From NCBI GenBank assembly GCA_005792805.1, contig SXQV01000015.1:1-6314 (forward strand): 6,314 nucleotides of DNA, read 5' to 3'. Under the pieces are notes generated by a model. It had not been told where the DNA came from. It saw nothing but the letters and a program-made list of their open reading frames with translations, and did not search any database. This document shows, piece by piece, positions 1 to 6,273 of the stretch. Source of the stretch: Methylococcaceae bacterium. Its GTDB lineage: Bacteria > Pseudomonadota > Gammaproteobacteria > Methylococcales > Methylococcaceae. Positions within the stretch are counted from its first letter, which is position 1; each line of letters opens with the position of its first letter. The position numbers were made by a program, and so were the translations under genes.

Positions 1-800
1 ATGTTGAAGTGGCTGACGGCGACGATCATGTACAAATCCAGATCGTATTCCCGCCCATAGTGAGTCTCGTCCCAGCGCATGGCGTTTTTCAGCGAGGCCA
101 TGGCGTGATCGCATTTATCAATGTCCTGGGCTTCGGCAAAAATACGGAGAGTCACTTGTCGCTCTGAGCCAGTGACATAGTGATCTTCAAGGCATTCGAG
201 TTGTCCGGCCACCAGCGCGAAGAGGTAGCAAGGTTTCCGGTAAGGATCAACCCATTTGGCCCAGTGGCGTCCGTTCAAGAGGTCGCCCGCCCCTTCCAGA
301 TTGCCATTGGAGAGCAATACCGGGTAAGTGGCCTTGTCAGCGACCAGGGTCGTGCTATAGCGGGCCATGACATCAGGACGATCCGGGAAATAGGTGATTC
401 TGCGGAATCCCTGAGCTTCGCATTGGGTGCAAAACAGGCCCGCTGAAAGGTAGAGACCTTCCAGCGCCGTGTTGGCTTTAGGATTGATTCGGGTAACGAT
501 TTCCAGATCAAACGGGTGATCCGGAGCACTGCGGATCAGAAGGGTTTCGCGGGTGATCGTATAAGTCGCCGGATTCAAGGGCAGGCCGTTGATCTTCAGT
601 GAAATGAGTGTCAGGTGCTCTCCATCCAGCAGCAAATCCGCATTTTGCCGGCTTGATGCAGGATTTCGCCGCAGGCTCAGGGTGGCCGTCACACAGGTGT
701 CTTCCTCCGCCAGATCGACATACAAGTGGACGTCGTCGACCAGGAAGTCAGGGGGCGCGTAATCTTGGAGATGGATGGTTTTCGGGGTGGCTTCGCGCAT
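1..800 (-). CDS. pepN: Aminopeptidase N, N-terminal part (3' end beyond window)
   Basis: Reading the minus strand from the ATG at 800 gives an open frame of 266 full codons that runs off the left edge. It reads as the N-terminal beta domain of the M1 zinc aminopeptidase PepN, a cytoplasmic enzyme that removes N-terminal residues from peptides. Recognisable PepN stretches are ALEGLYLSAGLFCTQCEAQG (residues 112-131), YFPDRPDVMARY (137-148), LLSNGN (162-167), DPYRKPCYLFALVAG (185-199) and DLDLYMIVAV (253-262). The glutamate in TQCEAQGF (Glu128) corresponds to the substrate amino-group-binding glutamate of E. coli PepN. The window ends at HFN plus two bases of the next codon, immediately before where the GAMEN motif and then the HExxH zinc site should lie, so catalytic residues are not visible. 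The family is about 870-890 residues, so about 30% is present. An in-frame stop (TAA, minus strand, 816-818) lies six codons upstream, fixing the start at or very near 800; no strong Shine-Dalgarno is seen. Confidence 0.95.
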   Translation of the reverse strand, partial: MREATPKTIHLQDYAPPDFLVDDVHLYVDLAEEDTCVTATLSLRRNPASSRQNADLLLDGEHLTLISLKINGLPLNPATYTITRETLLIRSAPDHPFDLEIVTRINPKANTALEGLYLSAGLFCTQCEAQGFRRITYFPDRPDVMARYSTTLVADKATYPVLLSNGNLEGAGDLLNGRHWAKWVDPYRKPCYLFALVAGQLECLEDHYVTGSERQVTLRIFAEAQDIDKCDHAMASLKNAMRWDETHYGREYDLDLYMIVAVSHFN

Positions 801-1025
801 GGTGTTCAGCAAGGGTTAATCAGGGCGGGCGGATTGATGGCTTCTGCAAAGCACAGGCTCTGGAGGTTAAGAATACCAAAGGAGTTGACTTGTATGCTCA
901 GGTAAGCCACCGGCTCTGGTAATCGACTTGATGGGCTGAATGGCCTAAAATCCACCGATTTTCCCGACGATTGACTATTGACCCGGCCCTGGCCTGGCTC
1001 AAGAAATTTCTGTTTCATCCTGCAC
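801..1025. other. Divergent intergenic region between pepN and the flavoprotein gene
   Basis: This 225-base gap separates two divergently transcribed genes and must hold both of their promoters. I can support only the plus-strand one (listed separately at 923-951). For the minus strand, AT-richer sequence around 860-890 is the likely pepN promoter zone, but no good paired -35/-10 set stands out. No clear operator palindrome was found by eye. Short reading frames crossing this region have no recognisable protein content. Confidence 0.6.
923..951 (+). promoter_or_regulatory. Probable sigma70 promoter of the flavoprotein gene
   Basis: TCGACT (923-928) as -35 and TAAAAT (946-951) as -10 are separated by exactly 17 bases. 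The -10 matches the consensus at 5 of 6 positions and the -35 at 4 of 6. Transcription would start near 958, giving a leader of roughly 70 bases before the ATG at 1026. This leader leaves only ~20 bases before the upstream TTG at 978, which argues against that codon as the start. Pattern match only. Confidence 0.45.
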
Positions 1026-4000
1026 ATGACGAACTCCATGACTGCTGTCACCCCGCTGACTCTGGGTATTCCCGGCTTCTCCTATACCGATTTGTATGAC
1101 CCCGCCCGACTTCAGGATTTGTCTGAATGTTTCGATCAACAGCTTGCCACCGACTCCCCAGAATTGTTCGCGGAGTTCGAGCATTATCGTGAGGCCCAGG
1201 GCGATGGCCTGAAACCTGAAGAAGTCTCTGATCTGCTGGTCAGGCTGGCGCCAAAACTCGGCGGGTTTGTTGCCCGGCTGTTTGGTGTGGAGGCAGAGCG
1301 GGACGCGCAGGCGGCCATGATCCAGGCGGATTTTGCAACGGTATTCGCCTTCAGGAATGAAATCGTGGCCAAAGCGGCCAGCCGCTTCAAGGGTGAAGAT
1401 CCCTCGGCATGGGATGTCAACGACCTGGCGCAGCGATTCAATGTGCTGGTTGAGGCGGCCATTGATGAAGAACGGCTACGTGCCGATCGAGAGGCCGCCG
1501 TTGCGGGCTGCGCCATCGCGGTGAAGCGGGCCGTGGAGGGAGAGAGCCACGCCTTGATTGGGCCGATCCGTGGCCGCTTGATGTCAGATGAAAAGGCGGC
1601 GGCTGTATTCGCCGAATCCCTCTCAGGGGAGGATTCAGCGCTGGCCAATGCGTTGCATGACTTGATCGGGCGTTGGGTGTTTGCCTCCAGCCGTCATGAT
1701 CAGCTCAAATCCGCCGTCGCCGGCTGGGTCAGTTTCAAGGTACCGGCCAAAACCGATTTCGCTCACCTGGTTCACCATGATCGTCGAACCCTCGACGGGG
1801 TTGGCGTCTGGACCGTAGCGGAAGGCCATCACCGCCGCCGTGACGGATTTGGCCTCACCGATCCCCGCTTCCCGCAGCGTCGCGTGCTCTACGAAGTGGA
1901 TCATTGCATTTATTGCCATGATCGCGACACGGATTCTTGTTCCAAGGGTATGCGCAACAAAAAGGACGGCACCTACAAGGTCAATCCTTTAGGCGTCACC
2001 ATCACCGGTTGCCCGCTGGAAGAAAAGATTTCCGAGATGCACTTTGTCAAGCGGCAAGGGGACAATCTCGGCGCACTGGCCCTCATTACCATTGATAATC
2101 CGCTTTGTCCCGGTACCGGCCATCGCATCTGCAACGATTGCATGAAGGGGTGCATCTACCAGAAGACCGAGCCGGTCAACATCCCGCAGATCGAAACCAA
2201 CGTCCTCACCGACGTGCTGTTTATGCCTTGGGGTTTCGAGATTTACAGCCTGCTGACCCGGTGGAATCCACTGAACGTCAAACGGCCTGCCGCGCTTCCC
2301 TACAATGGCCGCAATGTCCTGGTGGCGGGCATGGGGCCGGCGGGGTATACCCTGTCGCATTACCTCCTGAACGAAGGGTTTGGCGTTGTCGGCATCGACG
2401 GCTTGAAGATCGAACCCCTGCCCAGACACCTGACCGGTGACGCCCACCACGCGCCGCAGCCGATCCATGATTTCCGCGATCTTTACGAGGATCTCGACCA
2501 GCGCATCATGCTGGGTTTCGGTGGCGTCGCCGAATACGGCAGTACCGTGCGCTGGGACAAGAATTTCCTCAAGGTGATTTACCTCAACCTGCTCAGAAGG
2601 CAGAACTTTCGCATCTATGGCGGGGTTCGCTTCGGCGGGACGCTGACAATCAATGAAGCCTGGGATCTCGGTTTCGATCACATTGCCATCGCTTCAGGCG
2701 CTGGCAAGCCGACGCTGATCGATCTCAAGAACAATCTGATACGCGGCATCCGCAAAGCCTCAGATTTCCTCATGGGCTTGCAGTTGACCGGTGCCGCCAA
2801 GGAATCCTCGCTCGCCAACATGCAGGTCCGGCTGCCCGCCGGCGTCATTGGCGGGGGGCTGACTGCAATCGATACCTGTACCGAAGCCTTGGCCTATTAC
2901 CCGGTTCAGGTCGAGAAAGTGCTGCATCGCTATGAGAATCTCTGTGTGATTCATGGCGAAGCGGCGGTGCTGCAAATGTACGACGCCGAAGAGCGAGAAA
3001 TTCTGGACGAATTTCTCAGGCATGGCCGCGCCATCCAGGCCGAGCGCCAGCGTGCCGAAGCCGCTGGCGAAGTCCCCAGCTTCCTGCCATTGCTGGAGAG
3101 CTGGGGTGGTGTGACCCTGTTCTACCGCAAGGGCATCGAAGACTCGCCGGCCTACCGCCAGAACGCGGAGGAAATCACCGAGGCGCTTGATGAAGGCATC
3201 CGTCTGGCCCCCGGCATGAACCCATTGGAAGCGCTCGAAGACGAAAATGGCCACCTTCGTGGCGTCAGGTTCGAAAAGCTGGCGCTGGAAGAGGGCAAGT
3301 GGCGAAACACGGGTGAAATGGATGTCCCGCTGCGGAGTCTGTTTGTCGCTGCCGGAACCTCACCCAATACCATCTATGAGTCCGAGCATCCGGACAGCTT
3401 CGAGATGGACAAGAAGTTCTATCAGCGCTACGAACCGAACTGGGTGGGCGACCTCCCCGAGCTGGAGCTGATTCAGGACGAAGCCGCCGCCAAAATCGGC
3501 AAACCGGCCCCCTTTACCTCCTACCGCCGGAATGGGAAGTTCATCACCTTCTATGGTGACAACCACCCCGTTTATGCCGGTAATGTCGTCAAGGCCATGG
3601 CCAGCGCCAAGGACGGTTACCCCTACATCACCAAGCTCTACGAAAAAGACCGGCAGCAGCTTGATGCCGCGCAGCAATCTGCCCGCAACGCGGCACTCCG
3701 GCAGTTCCAGCAGCGGCTGGACGATCAGTTGCTGGGGCAGATCATCGAGATCAAGCGGATTACCCCAACCATCATCGAAGTCATCGTGCGCGCACCTCTG
3801 GCGGCCAAGCACTTCTGCCCCGGACAGTTTTATCGGGTGCAGAATTTCGAAGCCCTGGCCCCGGTGATTGATAACACCGTACTGGTAGCCGAAGGCCTCG
3901 CCTTGACCGGCGCCTGGGTGGACAAGGAGCAGGGATTGATCTCCCTGATCGCGCTGGAGATGGGTTCTTCATCACGACTCCTCTCGCTGTGGAAGCCAGG

Positions 4001-4700
4001 CGATCCCGTCGTGGTGATGGGTGTGACCGGAGCGCCCACCGAAATCCCCGCAGGTCAGACCGTAGCGCTGATCGGAGGCGGGCTGGGCAACGCCGTGCTG
4101 TTCTCCATCGGCAAAGCCATGCGTGCGGCAGGCAGCCGGGTGATCTACTTCGCCGGCTATCGTAACCGCCAGGATGTGTTCAAGGTCCAGGATATCGAAG
4201 CGGCCTCCGATGTCGTCGTCTGGGCGGTCGATCCCACTCCCGGTGCCGAAGCCGTGCCTGTGTTACGTCCGCAAGACAAAACCTTCGTCGGCAACATCGT
4301 TCAGGCGATGGTGGCATATGGCAGGGGCGATCTGGGTGAGACGCCCATTCATCTTGATGATGCCGATCATCTCATCGTCATTGGCTCCGACCGCATGATG
4401 GCGGCGGTAAAAGCCGCTCGATTCAATGAATTGAAGCCTTACCTCAAGCCTCACCATCACGCGATAGGCTCCATCAACTCTCCCATGCAGTGCATGATGA
4501 AAGGCGTTTGCGCCCAGTGCCTCTGCAAGCATGTCGAGCCAGAGACTGGAAAGGAGTACTTCGTCTATTCCTGCTACAACCAGGATCAGGACCTCGATCG
4601 CGTGGACTTCCCCAATCTGCAGGCCAGGCTCAGGCAGAATTCCGTACAGGAGAAACTCTCGGGCATGTGGTTGGCGCATCTGGTCTCCAAGCCGCAATGA
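1026..4700 (+). CDS. Large FeS flavoprotein: GltD/NfnB-like plus PyrK/NfnA-like fusion with novel N-terminal domain
   Basis: A 1224-residue cytoplasmic multi-centre oxidoreductase. Residues 1-290 are mostly helical and match no family I recognise. Residues 294-376 hold eight cysteines (294, 297, 305, 329, 361, 369, 372, 376), with TGCPLEEKI and GHRICNDCMKGC stretches like the two-[4Fe-4S] N-terminus of GltD/NfnB. GMGPAG (435-440) is the FAD Rossmann motif, GGGLTAID (609-616) the NAD(P) motif, and FVAAGTSPN and FYGDN (Gly844-Asp845) are the closing FAD contacts of this fold. Residues ~905-1150 form a ferredoxin-reductase-like domain as in PyrK, with PGQFYRV (932-938) for FAD and GGGLGN (1017-1022) for nucleotide. 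The tail has cysteines 1156, 1162, 1165 and 1183 for a [2Fe-2S] centre, plus Cys1167. The module set equals NfnB+NfnA, so NAD(P)H-linked electron transfer, possibly bifurcating, is inferred; the substrate is unknown. The frame opens at TTG 978; ATG 1026 or ATG 1038 (MTAVTPLTLG) is preferred, though neither has a strong Shine-Dalgarno. The gene appears monocistronic. Confidence 0.9.
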   Translation: MTNSMTAVTPLTLGIPGFSYTDLYDPARLQDLSECFDQQLATDSPELFAEFEHYREAQGDGLKPEEVSDLLVRLAPKLGGFVARLFGVEAERDAQAAMIQADFATVFAFRNEIVAKAASRFKGEDPSAWDVNDLAQRFNVLVEAAIDEERLRADREAAVAGCAIAVKRAVEGESHALIGPIRGRLMSDEKAAAVFAESLSGEDSALANALHDLIGRWVFASSRHDQLKSAVAGWVSFKVPAKTDFAHLVHHDRRTLDGVGVWTVAEGHHRRRDGFGLTDPRFPQRRVLYEVDHCIYCHDRDTDSCSKGMRNKKDGTYKVNPLGVTITGCPLEEKISEMHFVKRQGDNLGALALITIDNPLCPGTGHRICNDCMKGCIYQKTEPVNIPQIETNVLTDVLFMPWGFEIYSLLTRWNPLNVKRPAALPYNGRNVLVAGMGPAGYTLSHYLLNEGFGVVGIDGLKIEPLPRHLTGDAHHAPQPIHDFRDLYEDLDQRIMLGFGGVAEYGSTVRWDKNFLKVIYLNLLRRQNFRIYGGVRFGGTLTINEAWDLGFDHIAIASGAGKPTLIDLKNNLIRGIRKASDFLMGLQLTGAAKESSLANMQVRLPAGVIGGGLTAIDTCTEALAYYPVQVEKVLHRYENLCVIHGEAAVLQMYDAEEREILDEFLRHGRAIQAERQRAEAAGEVPSFLPLLESWGGVTLFYRKGIEDSPAYRQNAEEITEALDEGIRLAPGMNPLEALEDENGHLRGVRFEKLALEEGKWRNTGEMDVPLRSLFVAAGTSPNTIYESEHPDSFEMDKKFYQRYEPNWVGDLPELELIQDEAAAKIGKPAPFTSYRRNGKFITFYGDNHPVYAGNVVKAMASAKDGYPYITKLYEKDRQQLDAAQQSARNAALRQFQQRLDDQLLGQIIEIKRITPTIIEVIVRAPLAAKHFCPGQFYRVQNFEALAPVIDNTVLVAEGLALTGAWVDKEQGLISLIALEMGSSSRLLSLWKPGDPVVVMGVTGAPTEIPAGQTVALIGGGLGNAVLFSIGKAMRAAGSRVIYFAGYRNRQDVFKVQDIEAASDVVVWAVDPTPGAEAVPVLRPQDKTFVGNIVQAMVAYGRGDLGETPIHLDDADHLIVIGSDRMMAAVKAARFNELKPYLKPHHHAIGSINSPMQCMMKGVCAQCLCKHVEPETGKEYFVYSCYNQDQDLDRVDFPNLQARLRQNSVQEKLSGMWLAHLVSKPQ

Positions 4701-4757
4701 AGCGAAATGCGGGATCCTGAAACAACTGAGGGAGACACTGGAATCGATTCATGGGGG

Positions 4758-4794
4758 AAGGCCGCCCGCTTTTGAATGGGCGGGCCGCCTTTCG
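4758..4794 (+). terminator. Imperfect intrinsic terminator after the flavoprotein gene
   Basis: AAGGC (4758-4762) pairs with GCCTT (4787-4791), then one C-C mismatch, then GCCCGC (4764-4769) pairs with GCGGGC (4780-4785) around a ten-base loop. The result is an 11-bp GC-rich stem with one mismatch. The T tract is short (TTT, 4790-4792), so it may be a weak terminator. Its place, 58 bases after the stop codon and just before a new promoter, supports the call. Confidence 0.6.
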
Positions 4795-4804
4795 CATATA
4801 AAGC

Positions 4805-4833
4805 ATGACAAGCCTAAAGAAGTCTTTTACTAT
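4805..4833 (+). promoter_or_regulatory. Probable sigma70 promoter of the small periplasmic protein gene
   Basis: ATGACA (4805-4810, 5 of 6 to consensus) and TACTAT (4828-4833, 4 of 6) are spaced by 17 bases. Together with the terminator hairpin just upstream, this indicates that the small downstream gene is transcribed on its own. The leader would be about 90 bases. Pattern match only. Confidence 0.45.
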
Positions 4834-4915
4834 TCATTCCCGTTGCTGCCGGCCATGGCGGTCGTTCAAGTAACTGGTTTATTCGACAACTGATTGGTTG
4901 CCTGCAAGGGTTGCC

Positions 4916-4922
4916 AGAGGAG
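4916..4922 (+). promoter_or_regulatory. Ribosome binding site deciding the start of the small periplasmic protein
   Basis: AGAGGAG lies 11 bases before the ATG at 4934. It is too far (17 bases) from the next ATG at 4940, and it lies inside the frame that would start at TTG 4898. It therefore selects 4934 as start, which also puts the lysines and hydrophobic stretch of a signal peptide at the protein's N-terminus. Confidence 0.65.
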
Positions 4923-4933
4923 ACACAAAACAA

Positions 4934-5305
4934 ATGAAAATGAGCAAGATTTCTACCGTAATTAGCAGCGCATTTCTGGCCCTGACTGTTTCTGGCAATG
5001 TTTTCGCTGCTGAAAATGCAGAAGGCGTCAGGGAACATTTCGCCCTGACCCAGGAGAAGACCAAGGAAGCTCAGGCGGCGGCGGCAGCTGGTAACAAGGA
5101 TGCGTGTCTGGTCGGTATCAAGGCAGCCAAGCAGCATTACAAGGAAATCACCGGTAATGCCGCCAGCAAGGCGCTTCAGGATGCAATCAAGACCCTGAAG
5201 GTTGGCCAGGAAGAATGTGAAAAGGGCGACACCGCGAAGGCGGCAACGACCATCGGTGAAGTCGTTAGTGCGCTTGACGCCATCAGATCCAGCGTAAAGG
5301 ATTGA
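4934..5305 (+). CDS. Small exported helical protein, SmbP-like architecture, two cysteines
   Basis: 123 residues. Residues 1-25 are a Sec signal peptide: a lysine-containing start (MKMSK), a hydrophobic core (ISTVISSAFLALTV) and a cleavage site after VFA (Ala25). The mature ~98-residue protein is rich in Ala, Lys and Glu and reads as amphipathic helices broken at AGN (52-54), TGN (73-75) and KGD (97-99), so a periplasmic four-helix bundle made of two helical hairpins is likely. The spacing and the ALQDAIKTLKVGQEECEKGD segment recall SmbP, the small periplasmic metal-binding protein of Nitrosomonas europaea. SmbP is histidine-rich, however, whereas here only His35 and His68 are present, so SmbP-type copper binding is not supported. 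Cys58 and Cys95 sit one in each hairpin and could form a disulfide or bind a ligand. The gene has its own promoter and a strong terminator. The function is unknown; the assignment to the SmbP-like fold is inference. Confidence 0.85.
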   Translation: MKMSKISTVISSAFLALTVSGNVFAAENAEGVREHFALTQEKTKEAQAAAAAGNKDACLVGIKAAKQHYKEITGNAASKALQDAIKTLKVGQEECEKGDTAKAATTIGEVVSALDAIRSSVKD

Positions 5306-5306
5306 T

Positions 5307-5324
5307 ACAGCGCTCTGGCGCTGT
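5307..5324 (+). other. Hairpin directly after the stop codon
   Basis: ACAGCGC (5307-5313) and GCGCTGT (5318-5324) form a perfect 7-bp stem with a four-base loop (TCTG), beginning one base after the TGA at 5303-5305 and followed by only two more T. It could protect the mRNA 3' end or act with the stronger terminator just downstream. Confidence 0.6.
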
Positions 5325-5338
5325 TTCCCCCTCAGAAG

Positions 5339-5366
5339 GGCAGTGTGGGTTCACACTGCCTTTTTT
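5339..5366 (+). terminator. Strong intrinsic terminator of the small periplasmic protein gene
   Basis: GGCAGTGTG (5339-5347) and CACACTGCC (5352-5360) make a perfect 9-bp stem with a GGTT loop, followed by six T (5361-5366). This is a textbook rho-independent terminator on the plus strand. Confidence 0.93.
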
Positions 5367-5672
5367 GTGCCCGCTATCTTGTCCAAACGGACAGGCATTG
5401 ACCCACGATCTACCTAACCCCGAGAGGGGCGGCCCGTCTCTGACTCGCCCGGTTTCCCGCGACAACAGACCCCAAATCCAGAGGGTGGCTGCGGACACTG
5501 ATGACATGGAACGTAACGATTTCAGGTGGAAATCTGTAGCGCCAATCATTCCCCGAAGCACGGCACCACGCGCCGGGTCGTCACGTTCAACAGCCCGTAG
5601 GTCGCAGCAGATAAACCCCGGCATTGCAGACTCGCCGGGTTTCGTTTCTAACCCCAGCCTGAGGGCTGTAGG
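5367..5672. other. Intergenic region without a supported gene, several short hairpins
   Basis: About 300 bases between the terminator of the periplasmic gene and the convergent beta-barrel gene. Open frames exist on both strands but they run through the terminator and resemble nothing convincing. Short inverted repeats are present: TTGTCC/GGACAG (5379-5394, loop AAAC, one G-T pair), CCCC-GAGA-GGGG (5418-5429, a GNRA-type loop), AAACCCCGGC/GCCGGGTTT (5613-5642) and CAGCC/GGCTG (5655-5668). A short frame beginning MERNDFRWKSVAPIIP near 5506 faintly recalls the start of IS5-type transposases, but the resemblance does not continue. Confidence 0.5.
5613..5642 (-). terminator. Possible terminator of the convergent beta-barrel gene
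   Basis: Reading the minus strand, AAACCCGGC and GCCGGGGTTT form a nine-pair stem with one bulged base and an 11-base loop, 31 bases beyond the stop codon of the beta-barrel gene. The T run is only three bases, so termination strength is uncertain. The repeat is nearly symmetrical and could act in either direction. Confidence 0.35.
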
Positions 5673-6178
5673 TCAGAACATGAATGAAACACCCGAATTG
5701 ATTGTGTAGCTATTCATGTTTTGAGTCCCGTTGAAGTTCTGGTAGTAAGGAACGCCACCCTCAACCCCAACGCTGAACATTTTGTAGTTGTAGCTAGCGC
5801 CGATGAGAAGGGTGGCCACTTCACCACCATAATTCTGCGGATCAAACCCCGGCATGATGTAGCCAGTGCCTCCCATGCCGTTTGGATTTTGGCAGTTGCC
5901 GGAAATCGCCGCGCTGCAACCGGAAAGAGAGGCTTGGTTGATGTAGTTCGAACGAAGCCAGAGACTGAAATCATCAATGCCCGTCTGGGCCCATGCCGAG
6001 AGCTTAGTGCTATTGCCGGGGCTCCAGCCATCGTTATTCCCGGCCCATGCGGTTCCAGAGACCTGCCCGCCAAGATTGTAGTCCTTGTCGTCACTGAACC
6101 AGTTGTAAGTCAGTGCCGGCATGAGGCCAACAACTCCGGCTCCCAGCTGCATGTTGTAGGACATCGGGTTGTTGTAGA
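5673..6178 (-). pseudogene. 3' fragment of an outer-membrane transporter-like beta-barrel gene, interrupted by an insertion sequence
   Basis: The minus-strand frame ends at TGA (5673-5675) and codes for about 165 residues of beta-barrel character: alternating hydrophobic/polar strands, many Gly, Asn and Tyr, and a terminal phenylalanine (SGVSFMF), typical of outer-membrane proteins recognised by the Bam complex. The segments SYNMQLGAG, LMPALTYNW, NNDGWSPGN, MPGFDPQNYGGE and GVPYYQNFNGTQ (about 5715-5760) resemble the C-terminal half of the predicted outer-membrane transporter family with PMxLGSGxxDLLPGLTY and PVYQxLNGxQ motifs. The part expected upstream (signal peptide and first strands, roughly 150-200 residues) is missing. 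The frame stays open to 6275, but beyond about residue SYNMQ it no longer looks like barrel sequence and enters the insertion element. Two cysteines in one loop (SGCSAAISGNC) could form an external disulfide. The gene is probably non-functional unless rescued beyond the window. The transported substrate is unknown. Confidence 0.7.
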
Positions 6179-6261
6179 CATGATGGATGACCTGCCCACA
6201 CTGACGAACGTGGGTTATGTTGATGTGAGGAGAACCCTTTATCAACACAGAGCCACTATTC

Positions 6262-6267
6262 AGGAGA
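6262..6267 (+). promoter_or_regulatory. Ribosome binding site of the transposase
   Basis: AGGAGA lies six bases before the ATG at 6274, a strong Shine-Dalgarno at good spacing that supports this as the true start of the transposase frame. Confidence 0.7.
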
Positions 6268-6273
6268 CAGGTC

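Noticed and set aside
608..922. 104-residue open frame on the plus strand across the pepN start
   Set aside because: It lies antisense to well-conserved pepN codons and has no recognisable domain.
978..1025. TTG at 978 as the start of the flavoprotein
   Set aside because: It has no ribosome binding site and would sit only ~20 bases after the predicted transcription start. ATG codons at 1026 and 1038 precede the LTLGIPGF segment, and the 16 extra residues look unlike protein.
1989..2681. 230-residue minus-strand open frame inside the flavoprotein gene
   Set aside because: The opposite strand carries unmistakable cysteine and Rossmann motifs; this frame is a by-product of GC-rich codon use.
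4898..4933. TTG at 4898 as the start of the small periplasmic protein
   Set aside because: It would place extra residues before the signal peptide, and the Shine-Dalgarno at 4916-4922 points to ATG 4934.
5283..5624. 113-residue minus-strand open frame over the terminator region
   Set aside because: It runs through a perfect intrinsic terminator and into the 3' end of the periplasmic gene, with no recognisable content.
5302..5709. 135-residue plus-strand open frame after the periplasmic gene
   Set aside because: It overlaps the stop codon and both hairpins, includes the terminator, and shows no sustained family resemblance beyond a weak transposase-like start.
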